Source of the DNA: Bacteroidota bacterium
GTDB lineage: Bacteria; Bacteroidota; Bacteroidia; Bacteroidales; Porphyromonadaceae
DNA length: 64,000 nt
Direction: 5' to 3'
NCBI GenBank assembly: GCA_023396255.1
Contig: JAEWWU010000005.1
Span: 124,001-188,000 of the forward strand
The first letter of the stretch is position 1; each line of letters opens with the position of its first letter. The notes beneath the pieces were generated by a model. It was not told where the DNA came from, made no database searches, and was given only the letters and a program-made list of their open reading frames with translations. Positions 25,909 to 34,189 of the stretch are shown here, in pieces. The translations under genes were made by a program, and so were the position numbers.

Positions 25909-26640
25909 ATGAATCAAATTGAACAATTCGATCGCTACGAAGAGGTTAGTCCCAACCGCTATGCCCCTTCCAATGTTGTTGTCTCTAAAGTTCTTTCCAA
26001 AGTTTTTCTTTGGATGACGGCAGCTCTTGCCATCACCGGCTTAACGGCTATGACTGTTGCAAACACCTCACTCGCATACACCCTTCTCTCTTCGCGCGGT
26101 CTCTTTTGGACCATTGCCCTTGTTGAGGTGGGCTTGGTTTGGTTTCTATCTGCCAGAATTATGAAATTGAGCCTACCAACGGCTACTTTCTTGTTGGCCA
26201 TTTATTCTGTCTTGAATGGAATTACCTTGAGTGTTATCCTTATGCTCTATGCCAGAACTCAAATCTACTCGGCATTTTTTATCACTGCCGGCACGTTCGG
26301 TGCTATGGCTATGGTGGGATATTTCATCAAATCGGATCTCACTCGTTGGAGTCGCTTTCTTATGATGGCTCTCATTGGACTCATCATTGCATCGGTAGTG
26401 AATATTTTTCTTAGATCATCGGCAATGGAGTTCATCGTCAGCATCATCGGTGTTTTGCTCTTTACTGTACTTACTGCTGTGGATGTAAACAAGATTAAAC
26501 ATCTTTCGGCACAAATAGATTCGGAACACGACACCAATACCATCGGGAAAATAGCCATCTTAGGAGCCCTAACTCTCTATTTAGATTTCATCAATCTATT
26601 CCTGTACATATTGCGATTTTTTGGAAACTCCAGAGATTGA
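25909..26640 (+). CDS. Bax inhibitor-1/YccA family membrane protein
   Basis: A 243-residue inner-membrane protein with seven hydrophobic segments separated by short loops, the layout of the Bax inhibitor-1 (TMBIM) family. The typical conserved C-terminal region is visible: LTAVDVNKIKHLS, then GKIAILGALTLYLDFINLFLYILRFFG, the family signature with its Asp in a helix. Bacterial members such as YetJ act as pH-sensitive calcium leak channels, and YccA modulates FtsH; which applies here is unknown. Cotranscribed with the DUF2807 gene. Confidence 0.93.
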   Translation: MNQIEQFDRYEEVSPNRYAPSNVVVSKVLSKVFLWMTAALAITGLTAMTVANTSLAYTLLSSRGLFWTIALVEVGLVWFLSARIMKLSLPTATFLLAIYSVLNGITLSVILMLYARTQIYSAFFITAGTFGAMAMVGYFIKSDLTRWSRFLMMALIGLIIASVVNIFLRSSAMEFIVSIIGVLLFTVLTAVDVNKIKHLSAQIDSEHDTNTIGKIAILGALTLYLDFINLFLYILRFFGNSRD

Positions 26641-26661
26641 TTTTCTCTCAATTACAACCTC

Positions 26662-26702
26662 TCCCCAATAAACAGCCTCTAAGTTGTTTGTTGGGGATTG
26701 CA
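26662..26702 (+). terminator. Probable terminator after the Bax-inhibitor-like gene
   Basis: TCCCCAATAAACA (26662-26674) pairs with TGTTTGTTGGGGA (26685-26697), with one G-U. The following T-run is weak. Confidence 0.65.
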
Positions 26703-26743
26703 TTTATAGCCCCATTCATACCTATATAAAGGTATTTTTCTGC

Positions 26744-26751
26744 TATCTTTG
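26744..26751 (+). promoter_or_regulatory. -7 element of the frdCAB promoter
   Basis: TATCTTTG, 78 bases before the frdC ATG. No good -33 match was found. Confidence 0.6.
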
Positions 26752-26829
26752 CAAGGAATTTAAGGTTTTTCTCCCAAGGGAATAGACAAAAGAATATAAT
26801 CAACCATTCAAACAATAAAAAGATTACTT

Positions 26830-27570
26830 ATGTGGATTTTCAAATCTTCTATCGGGCGAAAGTTAATTATGAGCCTCAGTGGCTTGTTCCTAATTACCTT
26901 TCTTGCCCTGCACGGGGTCATTAACCTTTTGGCCGTTTATGATGCTCTTCATATAAATGGTGACTCCCCAACAGAACTGTACAACGAGGCTTGCCATTTT
27001 ATGGGAACCAATCTGTTGGTACAGATTATGGTACCGGTATTGGCTTTGGGTTTTATCGTGCACATTATCTATGCTTTTGTTCTCTCTGCCCAAAACCTCA
27101 AGGCTCGAGGAAAAGATCGCTACGTGGTAGCCTCTCGCACAAAAGCCAATTGGGCCAGCAAAAATATGCTGCTCTTGGGGATTATTGTTTTGGGACTCTT
27201 GGGCTGGCACTTAAGCCACTTTTGGGCCAAGATGCAGCTCAATGAATGGATGGGACAAGAGAGCGAAGAGGGATTCTATTTGGTAGTTGCCACGTTCAGC
27301 AACAAGATTGTTGTTGTGGGTTATGTTATATGGTTGGTTGCTCTGTGGTTACACCTCAACCACGGTTTTTGGAGTGCCTTCCAAACTATTGGATGGAACA
27401 ACTCAATATGGTATCGTCGCTTGCGAGTGATAGGAGTAATTGTATCTACCCTACTTGTTTCAACCTTCTTGATCGTTGCCATCTATTTTGGCTTTATATA
27501 TGGCGGACCAACGGCATTTGCAGAACCTATTGCAGAAGCAGCAGGTAATATCTGTAGCATACACCTCTAA
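26830..27570 (+). CDS. frdC: Quinol:fumarate reductase / succinate dehydrogenase cytochrome b subunit
   Basis: A 246-residue membrane subunit with five transmembrane helices. The histidines expected to bind two hemes b are present within helices (FLALHGVINL, ALGFIVHIIYAF, GWHLSHFW, WLHLNHGF). One long cytochrome subunit rather than two marks the B-type enzyme, as in Bacteroides and Wolinella. It oxidises menaquinol and passes electrons to FrdB. It is the first gene of frdCAB, with a promoter upstream. Confidence 0.93.
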   Translation: MWIFKSSIGRKLIMSLSGLFLITFLALHGVINLLAVYDALHINGDSPTELYNEACHFMGTNLLVQIMVPVLALGFIVHIIYAFVLSAQNLKARGKDRYVVASRTKANWASKNMLLLGIIVLGLLGWHLSHFWAKMQLNEWMGQESEEGFYLVVATFSNKIVVVGYVIWLVALWLHLNHGFWSAFQTIGWNNSIWYRRLRVIGVIVSTLLVSTFLIVAIYFGFIYGGPTAFAEPIAEAAGNICSIHL

Positions 27571-27601
27571 CTTTTCGTAGAACTTTATTTCATTTCCAAA
27601 T

Positions 27602-29545
27602 ATGAGTCAATTAGATCCTAAAATCCCGGCCGGAGCTTTGGCCGATAAATGGACAAACTATAAGAACCACCAAAAACTTGTAAACCCCGCCAATAAGCGT
27701 CGGTTAGATGTAATCGTTGTTGGTACCGGATTGGCCGGGGCCTCCGCAGCTGCTTCTCTCGGAGAGTTGGGATTCAATGTTCTTAATTTCTGTATTCAAG
27801 ACTCCCCCCGAAGGGCACACTCCATAGCAGCTCAAGGAGGAGTAAATGCCGCTAAGAACTATCAAAACGACGGAGACTCTGTATATCGTCTTTTTTACGA
27901 TACAATCAAGGGGGGCGACTATCGTGCCCGAGAAGCCAATGTGTACCGCTTGGCCGAAGTATCTAATGCTATCATCGATCAATGCGTGGCACAAGGGGTT
28001 CCCTTTGCTCGCGAGTACGGAGGATTGTTAGATAATCGCTCCTTCGGAGGAGCTCAAGTATCACGTACATTCTACGCTCGAGGTCAGACCGGCCAGCAAC
28101 TCCTCTTGGGTGCTTACTCGGCACTAAGCCGTCAGGTTCAAAAAGGGAGCGTTAAGCTATACACCCGTTACGAGATGCTCGATTTGGTTCTCATCGACGG
28201 GCGAGCTCGTGGGATCATTGCCCGCAATTTGGTAACCGGCAAACTGGAGCGTTTTGCCGCCCACGCTGTGGTTATAGCTACCGGCGGATATGGCAACACT
28301 TTCTTCCTCTCAACCAATGCTATGGCCTCTAACGGTTCTGCTGCTTTCCAATGCTACAAAAGAGGGGCTTACTTCGGTAATCCGTGTATGGCACAAATAC
28401 ACCCGACTTGCATTCCTATGCACGGGGACTACCAATCCAAACTGACCCTTATGTCGGAGTCCTTGCGTAATGACGGTCGAATATGGGTACCCAAGAAGCT
28501 GGAAGACGCAAAAAAACTACAAGCTGGAACTATCAAACCGCAAGACATTCCGGAAGAGGACAGAGACTTCTACTTGGAACGTCGCTACCCGGCTTTTGGG
28601 AATCTCGTTCCCCGAGATGTAGCAAGCCGTGCCGCCAAAGAACGTTGTGATGCGGGCTTCGGAGTTAATAACACTGGGCTTGCCGTGTTCCTCGACTTCA
28701 AGTATGCCATTGAACGTATGGGTAGAGATGTGGTAGAGCAGAAATATGGCAACCTCTTTCAGATGTACGAAAAGATAACAAATGAGGATCCTTACAAAAC
28801 GCCGATGATGATCTACCCCGCCATCCACTACACAATGGGTGGTATTTGGGTCGATTACGAACTGCAAACCACCATTCCCGGCCTCTTTGCCATCGGAGAG
28901 GCCAACTTCTCTGACCACGGGGCCAATCGTTTGGGAGCTTCGGCTTTGATGCAAGGGTTGGCAGATGGATACTTTATTTTGCCATACACGTTGCAAAACT
29001 ACCTTGCCGACCAAATCCAAATTCCACATTTCAAAACCGATTTGCCCGAATTCGATCAAGTAGAAAAAGAAGTTAAAGGGCGCATAGACAAACTTATGAG
29101 CATACAAGGTTCTCGTTCCGTGGACAGCCTCCACAAAGAATTAGGACACATTATGTGGGAGTATGTTGGTATGGGACGAGACAAAGCCGGGCTGGAGATG
29201 GCCATTCAGAAACTAGCAGAATTGAAAAAGACTTTCTGGAAAGAAGTCTTCATTCCCGGGCAGGCAACAGATCTCAACATAGAATTGGAAAAAGCCCTAC
29301 GCCTTGCCGACTTTATAGAAATCGGTGAGCTTATGGCACACGATGCTCTTGACAGAGAAGAAAGTTGTGGAGGACATTTCCGCCTCGAACATCAAACCGA
29401 AGAGGGAGAAGCCCTGCGTCACGACGATACTTTTGCTTACGCCTCTTGTTGGCAGTACACAGGACCGGATACTCCTCCTGTTATGTACAAAGAGCCTCTG
29501 GAATACGAGTTCACAGAACGTTTGCAGCGCAACTATAAGAACTAA
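27602..29545 (+). CDS. frdA: Fumarate reductase/succinate dehydrogenase flavoprotein subunit
   Basis: A 647-residue FAD protein that carries the fumarate/succinate site on the cytoplasmic face. Visible features: the dinucleotide fold VVGTGLAGASAAASLGELG (about residues 39-57), the FAD-linking SIAAQGGVNAA region, and the active-site HYTMGGIWVDYE and GANRLGASALMQ blocks. Length is normal for the B-type enzyme (650-660). It is 31 bases after frdC and 26 bases before frdB. In this amino-acid-using type of organism it probably runs mainly as fumarate reductase. Confidence 0.97.
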   Translation: MSQLDPKIPAGALADKWTNYKNHQKLVNPANKRRLDVIVVGTGLAGASAAASLGELGFNVLNFCIQDSPRRAHSIAAQGGVNAAKNYQNDGDSVYRLFYDTIKGGDYRAREANVYRLAEVSNAIIDQCVAQGVPFAREYGGLLDNRSFGGAQVSRTFYARGQTGQQLLLGAYSALSRQVQKGSVKLYTRYEMLDLVLIDGRARGIIARNLVTGKLERFAAHAVVIATGGYGNTFFLSTNAMASNGSAAFQCYKRGAYFGNPCMAQIHPTCIPMHGDYQSKLTLMSESLRNDGRIWVPKKLEDAKKLQAGTIKPQDIPEEDRDFYLERRYPAFGNLVPRDVASRAAKERCDAGFGVNNTGLAVFLDFKYAIERMGRDVVEQKYGNLFQMYEKITNEDPYKTPMMIYPAIHYTMGGIWVDYELQTTIPGLFAIGEANFSDHGANRLGASALMQGLADGYFILPYTLQNYLADQIQIPHFKTDLPEFDQVEKEVKGRIDKLMSIQGSRSVDSLHKELGHIMWEYVGMGRDKAGLEMAIQKLAELKKTFWKEVFIPGQATDLNIELEKALRLADFIEIGELMAHDALDREESCGGHFRLEHQTEEGEALRHDDTFAYASCWQYTGPDTPPVMYKEPLEYEFTERLQRNYKN

Positions 29546-29571
29546 TCACCGCACCACAAAGAAAGAATACA

Positions 29572-30327
29572 ATGGACAAAAATATCAATATAACCGTGAG
29601 AGTTTGGCGCCAAAAAGGGCCAAAAGAAAAGGGTCGTTTGGAGTCCTATAAACTGCAAGGTATCTCCCAGAGTGCTTCGTTTCTTGAGATGTTAGATATT
29701 CTGAACAATCAGTTGATTGCAGAAGGCAAAGATCCGGTCGTATTCGACCACGACTGCCGAGAAGGGATTTGCGGGATGTGTTCTCTATATATCAACGGAC
29801 ACCCACACGGACCGGACAACAGCATAACAACTTGTCAGTTGCATATGCGTCGCTTCAATGATGGAGATGTGATCACGGTAGAGCCGTGGAGATCCGCCGG
29901 ATTCCCCATCATACGAGATTTGATGGTAGACAGAACAGCCTATGACAAGATTATACAAGCCGGAGGATATGTGAGTGTTAATACCGGAGGGATTCCCGAT
30001 GCCAATGCTATTCCCATTCCCAAAGAAAAAGCCGACTTGGCAATGGATGCGGCATCTTGCATCGGTTGTGGAGCTTGTGCCGCTGCCTGCAAAAACGGTT
30101 CGGCAATGCTCTTCGTTTCGGCCAAAGTAAGTCAGCTGGCTCTCTTACCACAAGGACGGGCAGAAGCTGCACGCCGTGCCAAAGCAATGGTAGCCAAAAT
30201 GGACGAACTGGGGTTTGGAAACTGTACCAACACCCGAGCTTGCGAAATGGAGTGTCCCAAAAACGTATCTATATCCAACATCGCTCGTCTCAATAGAGAG
30301 TTCTTAGCAGCCAAATTCAAAGACTGA
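29572..30327 (+). CDS. frdB: Fumarate reductase/succinate dehydrogenase iron-sulfur subunit
   Basis: A 251-residue protein holding three clusters. The [2Fe-2S] ligands are in DHDCREGICGMCSLY and TTCQLHM. The [4Fe-4S] and [3Fe-4S] ligands are in SCIGCGACAAACKNG and the later CTNTRACEMECPKN. The full set of cysteines is present. It relays electrons between FrdC hemes and FrdA FAD. A strong terminator at 30402 closes the operon. Confidence 0.97.
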   Translation: MDKNINITVRVWRQKGPKEKGRLESYKLQGISQSASFLEMLDILNNQLIAEGKDPVVFDHDCREGICGMCSLYINGHPHGPDNSITTCQLHMRRFNDGDVITVEPWRSAGFPIIRDLMVDRTAYDKIIQAGGYVSVNTGGIPDANAIPIPKEKADLAMDAASCIGCGACAAACKNGSAMLFVSAKVSQLALLPQGRAEAARRAKAMVAKMDELGFGNCTNTRACEMECPKNVSISNIARLNREFLAAKFKD

Positions 30328-30401
30328 TCTTCTTTGTCACACTTTGGTTGGGATGTCGGTAAGGGACCAAGAAATAAGAATATCCTTGTATAGATAATGA
30401 C

Positions 30402-30440
30402 AAGACCGTACTTCTTTTGGGAAGTACGGTCTTTTTGTTT
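30402..30440 (+). terminator. Terminator of frdCAB
   Basis: AAGACCGTACTTC (30402-30414) pairs perfectly with GAAGTACGGTCTT (30421-30433), followed by TTTTGTTT. Confidence 0.95.
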
Positions 30441-30495
30441 ACTCCGTTAATTATCCCTTTGGAGGGTGTAGAAAGATTTTGTTCAAAATTCAACA

Positions 30496-30777
30496 ATGTC
30501 TCCAATTCAAACCATCATACTCTGTTATTTTGTCGGTATCAATTGCCTATCACTAATCCTTTTCGGGCTAGATAAATGGAAATCCCGCCAAAAACGGTGG
30601 CGCATACCCGAAAGCACGCTATTCCTACTCTCCTTTTTGGGAGGCAGTTTGGGAGCTTGGTGTGGGATGCGACTATTTCGTCACAAAACCCTGCATAAGA
30701 AATTTAGTATCGGTCTCCCACTAATTTTGTTGATACAGTTGGGAGTAATCTCTTTTTGGTGGTTCTCTGTTTTTTGA
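30496..30777 (+). CDS. DUF1294 family small membrane protein
   Basis: A 93-residue protein with three hydrophobic segments (about residues 6-22, 40-57 and 72-92). The middle carries the DUF1294 features DKWKSRQKRWRIPESTLFLLSFLGGSLGAWCGM and FRHKTLHKKF. The function of the family is unknown. It is a single gene between the frd terminator and the rplM promoter. Confidence 0.88.
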   Translation: MSPIQTIILCYFVGINCLSLILFGLDKWKSRQKRWRIPESTLFLLSFLGGSLGAWCGMRLFRHKTLHKKFSIGLPLILLIQLGVISFWWFSVF

Positions 30778-30826
30778 AACATTGCCTTTTTTCTCGTCCT
30801 TTTCTCCCTCAAAATATTTTTTATCC

Positions 30827-30858
30827 CTTGCAATTACAATAAGTATTTGTACCTTTGC
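30827..30858 (+). promoter_or_regulatory. Promoter of rplM-rpsI
   Basis: TTTT (30827-30830), 20 bases, then TACCTTTG (30851-30858). The transcript would carry a leader of about 190 bases before the rplM start. Confidence 0.65.
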
Positions 30859-30865
30859 AGCGCTG

Positions 30866-31058
30866 ATTATTATCGTAAAAGATAGTCGATGCCTTAGCGC
30901 ACTGTCGCTTTGTACGTCTATGTGTATTGGGAATACGAGCCCGTCCAAGCTCAAGCCTGCCCGATCGGTGAACAAATGAATAGGTTGTACAAGGCAGAGT
31001 CGAGGGAAAGAAGGGTCGATGCTTTTTATGTTTTATTTAATAGCAAAACAGTAATAAA
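30866..31058 (+). promoter_or_regulatory. Long leader of the rplM-rpsI message, possible autoregulatory RNA
   Basis: About 190 untranslated bases follow the promoter. TGCCTT (30891-30896) can pair with AAGGCA (30991-30996), and GTCGATGC occurs twice in direct order (30886 and 31015), allowing alternative folds. Long structured leaders are a common way for ribosomal proteins to regulate their own message. No known motif is identified. Confidence 0.35.
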
Positions 31059-31514
31059 GTGAATACTTTAAGTTATAAGACAATTTCTGCCAACGCAGCT
31101 AACGCAAACAAAGAGTGGTTGGTGGTTGATGCGCAAGGCCAGCGTTTGGGTCGCTTGTGCTCTAAAGTTGCCAAGATTGTTCGTGGTAAGTACAAACCCA
31201 ACTTTACACCTCACGCTGATTGTGGTGATAATGTGATCATCATCAATGCAGACAAGATTGAGCTCACCGGTAACAAATGGGAAGACAGAATCTACCTTCG
31301 TTACACCGGTTTTCCCGGAGGTCAAAGAGAAATGACTCCACGTCAGTTGCAACGCAAAAGCTCCGAACGTCTTTTCAAGAAAGTTCTCAAGGGGATGCTT
31401 CCCAAGAACAAATTGGGAGCAAAACTGCTCGGACACGTATACATTTTCGATGGAGCAGAGCACAATATGCAGGCACAGCAACCGAGAACAGTAGACATCA
31501 ATCAGTACAAATAA
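31059..31514 (+). CDS. rplM: Large ribosomal subunit protein uL13
   Basis: A 151-residue uL13. The start is GTG at 31059: the encoded N-terminus NTLSYKTISANA matches the conserved beginning of Bacteroidales uL13, and no upstream ATG is in frame. The body contains GRLCSKVAKIVRGKYKPNFTPH and the LPKNKLGAKLLG loop. The pairing with rpsI (14 bases downstream) is universal in bacteria. A long leader precedes it. Confidence 0.97.
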   Translation: MNTLSYKTISANAANANKEWLVVDAQGQRLGRLCSKVAKIVRGKYKPNFTPHADCGDNVIIINADKIELTGNKWEDRIYLRYTGFPGGQREMTPRQLQRKSSERLFKKVLKGMLPKNKLGAKLLGHVYIFDGAEHNMQAQQPRTVDINQYK

Positions 31515-31528
31515 ATTAGCTAAGCAGA

Positions 31529-31915
31529 ATGGAACAAGTAAATGCAGTAGGAAGACGTAAAGCTGCCATAGCTCGCGTTTATGTAAAAGAAGGAAGCGGC
31601 AAAATCACCGTTAATAAGAAGGATTTGGCTCAATATTTTCCTTCAAGCATACTCCAGTTTGTTGTAAAGCAACCCTTGGCTAAATTGGAGGTACTGGAAA
31701 AGTATGATATTATGATCAACCTCTGCGGAGGTGGTTTTAAGGGACAGAGCGAAGCTGCCCGTTTGGGAATTGCCCGTGCCTTGATCAAAATCAATCCGGA
31801 AGATAAACCCGCCCTTCGTTCGGCCGGGTTCGTAACTCGTGATGCCCGTGTGGTAGAACGTAAGAAACCGGGACGTCCCAAGGCTCGTAAGAGATTCCAA
31901 TTCAGTAAGCGTTGA
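31529..31915 (+). CDS. rpsI: Small ribosomal subunit protein uS9
   Basis: A 128-residue uS9, starting with VGRRKAAIARVYV and ending with the basic KKPGRPKARKRFQFSKR tail that reaches the decoding P site. It contains the GGGFKGQSEAARLGIARAL block. Second gene of rplM-rpsI, followed by a terminator. Confidence 0.98.
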   Translation: MEQVNAVGRRKAAIARVYVKEGSGKITVNKKDLAQYFPSSILQFVVKQPLAKLEVLEKYDIMINLCGGGFKGQSEAARLGIARALIKINPEDKPALRSAGFVTRDARVVERKKPGRPKARKRFQFSKR

Positions 31916-31942
31916 TACTGTTGGTGCAACAACCGATCCTAT

Positions 31943-31992
31943 AAAGAAGGTGTGGTGTGGCTCTTTGCTACACCCACGTTCTTCTTTTTTCG
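31943..31992 (+). terminator. Terminator of rplM-rpsI
   Basis: AAGAAG pairs with CTTCTT and the longer arms GTGTGGTGTGGC / GCTACACCCACG form an imperfect stem, followed by a T-run. Confidence 0.8.
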
Positions 31993-32115
31993 GAGGAGAG
32001 GTGATAGTACACAGTATGTTTCGTGTTTAGTATCTAAATTGCACAGATGGCTCGTAATAGGCTCTACTTTGCGATTGATTCATTTATTAAAAAGAACGTA
32101 AACAAATAATTCATT

Positions 32116-32976
32116 ATGTCACAAATTACATTCGAACAACTATTAGAGACCGGAGCTCATTTCGGTCACCTCAAGAGAAAATGGAACCCAGCTATGGCTC
32201 CCTACATCTTTATGGAGCGCAATGGCATTCACATCATCGATTTGCACAAAACAATCGCCAAAATTGACGAAGCTGCTCAGGTGATCAAAGGGATGGCTAA
32301 AGGAGGGAAAAAGATTCTCTTCGTTGGTACCAAAAAACAGCTCAAGGAACCTATTGCCGAGTTGGCTACTTCGGTGGGTATGCCCTACGTGGTAGAACGT
32401 TGGCCGGGAGGTATGCTTACCAACTTCCCCACCATTCGCAAAGCTGTGAAGAAAATGGTTCAGATCGACAAGATGAAAGCCGATGGTACCTATGACAACC
32501 TTTCTAAGCGTGAAAAGCTACAGATTGAGCGTCAGCGTGCCAAATTGGAAAAGAACCTCGGTTCCATTAAGGATATGAATCGTCTTCCTTCGGCTCTTTT
32601 CGTTGTGGACGTAATCAAAGAGCACATTGCCGTAAGAGAAGCACAGCGATTGGGCATCCCTGTATTTGCTATCGTGGATACGAATGCCGATCCTCACGCC
32701 ATAGACTATGTAATCCCCGCCAACGATGACTCTGCCAAAGCCGTAGAACTCATTTTGGGTACACTCTGCAAAGCCATTGGTGAAGGACTTATTGAACACA
32801 AAGCCGAGAAAGCAGAAGAGGAAGCACAAGAAGCAGCCGCCATTGAAGGCGGAAGAGGCAATCGCCGCACCCGCACCGGAGCTCGTCGCGAACGTGTTCG
32901 CCAAGACGAAGAGGGAGCTGTGGCAGACGAACAAGCAACTGCCGAAGTTGCTGAGGAAGAAGCCACACAGGAGTAA
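32116..32976 (+). CDS. rpsB: Small ribosomal subunit protein uS2
   Basis: A 286-residue uS2. Conserved blocks: LETGAHFGHLKRKWNP, YIFMERNGIHIIDL, VVERWPGGMLTNF and VIKEHIAVREAQRLGIPVFAIVDTNADP. After about residue 225 there is a 60-residue acidic, Ala/Glu/Arg-rich tail that is typical of Bacteroidota uS2 and absent in E. coli. The leader (31993-32115) has no strong promoter match; a weak CTACTTTG at about 32064 is possible. tsf follows after a 268-base spacer holding a large hairpin. Confidence 0.97.
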   Translation: MSQITFEQLLETGAHFGHLKRKWNPAMAPYIFMERNGIHIIDLHKTIAKIDEAAQVIKGMAKGGKKILFVGTKKQLKEPIAELATSVGMPYVVERWPGGMLTNFPTIRKAVKKMVQIDKMKADGTYDNLSKREKLQIERQRAKLEKNLGSIKDMNRLPSALFVVDVIKEHIAVREAQRLGIPVFAIVDTNADPHAIDYVIPANDDSAKAVELILGTLCKAIGEGLIEHKAEKAEEEAQEAAAIEGGRGNRRTRTGARRERVRQDEEGAVADEQATAEVAEEEATQE

Positions 32977-33113
32977 AAGAGACACAAGGTCTTTCTCTTA
33001 ATTTTTGGAACATCGACTCAAACCCTATTAGGCATCAAGAAAAGCTTGCTTAATCTCGTTCAAGAAAAGGAGAAGGTATTTGCCACCCTTGCTTGGAGTT
33101 GATATAAAGAAGA

Positions 33114-33191
33114 AAGGCACTCGTGAGCCTGCTTTGGACACAAGAGAGCAATATCTCTTGCCAAAGTATAAAGCTCAAGAATGCCTTTTTT
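33114..33191 (+). terminator. Large three-tier hairpin with T-run between rpsB and tsf; terminator or attenuator
   Basis: Outer stem: AAGGCA (33114-33119) with TGCCTT (33182-33187). Next tier: TC/GA and TGAGC (33124-33128) with GCTCA (33173-33177). Inner tiers: CTTTGG (33132-33137) with CCAAAG (33161-33166), then CAAGAGA (33141-33147) with TCTCTTG (33154-33160). It ends in a T-run at 33186-33191. It sits 53 bases upstream of the tsf ATG, and no TAnnTTTG promoter lies between, so tsf probably depends on read-through. That would make it an attenuator; simple terminator is the alternative. Confidence 0.75.
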
Positions 33192-33244
33192 CGGCAAAAG
33201 AGGAATTTTAAGTATTAAACAGATATAAAATATATCCCATTATT

Positions 33245-34069
33245 ATGGCAGTAACAATTCAAGACATCGCCAAACTGAGAAAAATGAGCGGTGCCGGTCT
33301 TTCGGACTGTAAACAAGCATTAGAAGAAACCAACTGCGACTTTGACAAGGCTATGGAAATCATCCGCACCAAGGGTAAAGCTGTGGCTGCCAAGCGTTCG
33401 GACAGACAGGCTTCTGAGGGTTGCGTATTGGCAGCTCACTCTGAAGGATTTGCCTGCATTGTTTCTTTGCAATGCGAAACAGACTTCGTTGCTAAAAATG
33501 AAGGACACATCGAGCTGACTCAGAAGATTTTGGACAAAGCTATGGCAGAAAAGCCCAAAACAAAGGAAGAGCTTTTGGCTATGCCTTTGGAAGATGGCCG
33601 TGCCATTCAAGATCACATCACAGACCGCATAGGTAACACCGGAGAAAAGATGGAATTGGGCTCTTACGTATTCGTGCAATCTCCTTACACCATTTCTTAC
33701 ATCCATCCGGGCAACAAGTTGGCTGCCATCGTAGCCTTTAACGAAGCTATCGAATACCAGATGTCTCGCGATATCTCTATGCAGGTTGCTTCTATGAACC
33801 CTGTGGCCATTGACGAAACAGGAATCCCTGCCGAAAAAATCGAAGAAGAACGCCGCATTGCTATGGACCGTGCCCGTGAAGCAGGAAAACCGGAAAACCT
33901 ATTGGAGCGCATAGCCAACGGTTCTCTCGAAAAATTCTACAAAGAAGCTACCCTTCTCAAACAAGAGTTTATCAAAGACAGCAAAATGGACATCCAAACC
34001 TACCTCCACACAGCTTCTAAAACTCTTACGGTAACAGACTTTAAGCGAGTAAACCTCAACGAAGACTAA
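33245..34069 (+). CDS. tsf: Translation elongation factor Ts
   Basis: A 274-residue guanine-nucleotide exchange factor for EF-Tu. The N-terminal UBA-like domain includes LRKMSGAGLSDCKQALEETNCDFDKAMEIIR, and the core shows VSLQCETDFVAKNEG, the Tsf signature. Length is typical for Bacteroidota. It follows rpsB as in most bacteria, but with an unusually long spacer containing the hairpin at 33114. A terminator follows at 34118. Confidence 0.97.
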   Translation: MAVTIQDIAKLRKMSGAGLSDCKQALEETNCDFDKAMEIIRTKGKAVAAKRSDRQASEGCVLAAHSEGFACIVSLQCETDFVAKNEGHIELTQKILDKAMAEKPKTKEELLAMPLEDGRAIQDHITDRIGNTGEKMELGSYVFVQSPYTISYIHPGNKLAAIVAFNEAIEYQMSRDISMQVASMNPVAIDETGIPAEKIEEERRIAMDRAREAGKPENLLERIANGSLEKFYKEATLLKQEFIKDSKMDIQTYLHTASKTLTVTDFKRVNLNED

Positions 34070-34117
34070 GCCCTTTCTATTTCACCACGGATCGTCTAAA
34101 CTTTCCCGTGGTAGAAC

Positions 34118-34167
34118 AATCCCTCAAAAATGGTTCTTAAGAACTACTTTTGAGGGATTTTTTTGCA
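34118..34167 (+). terminator. Terminator of rpsB-tsf
   Basis: AATCCCTCAAAA (34118-34129) pairs with TTTTGAGGGATT (34148-34159), followed by a run of T. Confidence 0.93.
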
Positions 34168-34189
34168 GATAAAATAGAGAATCAATGCT

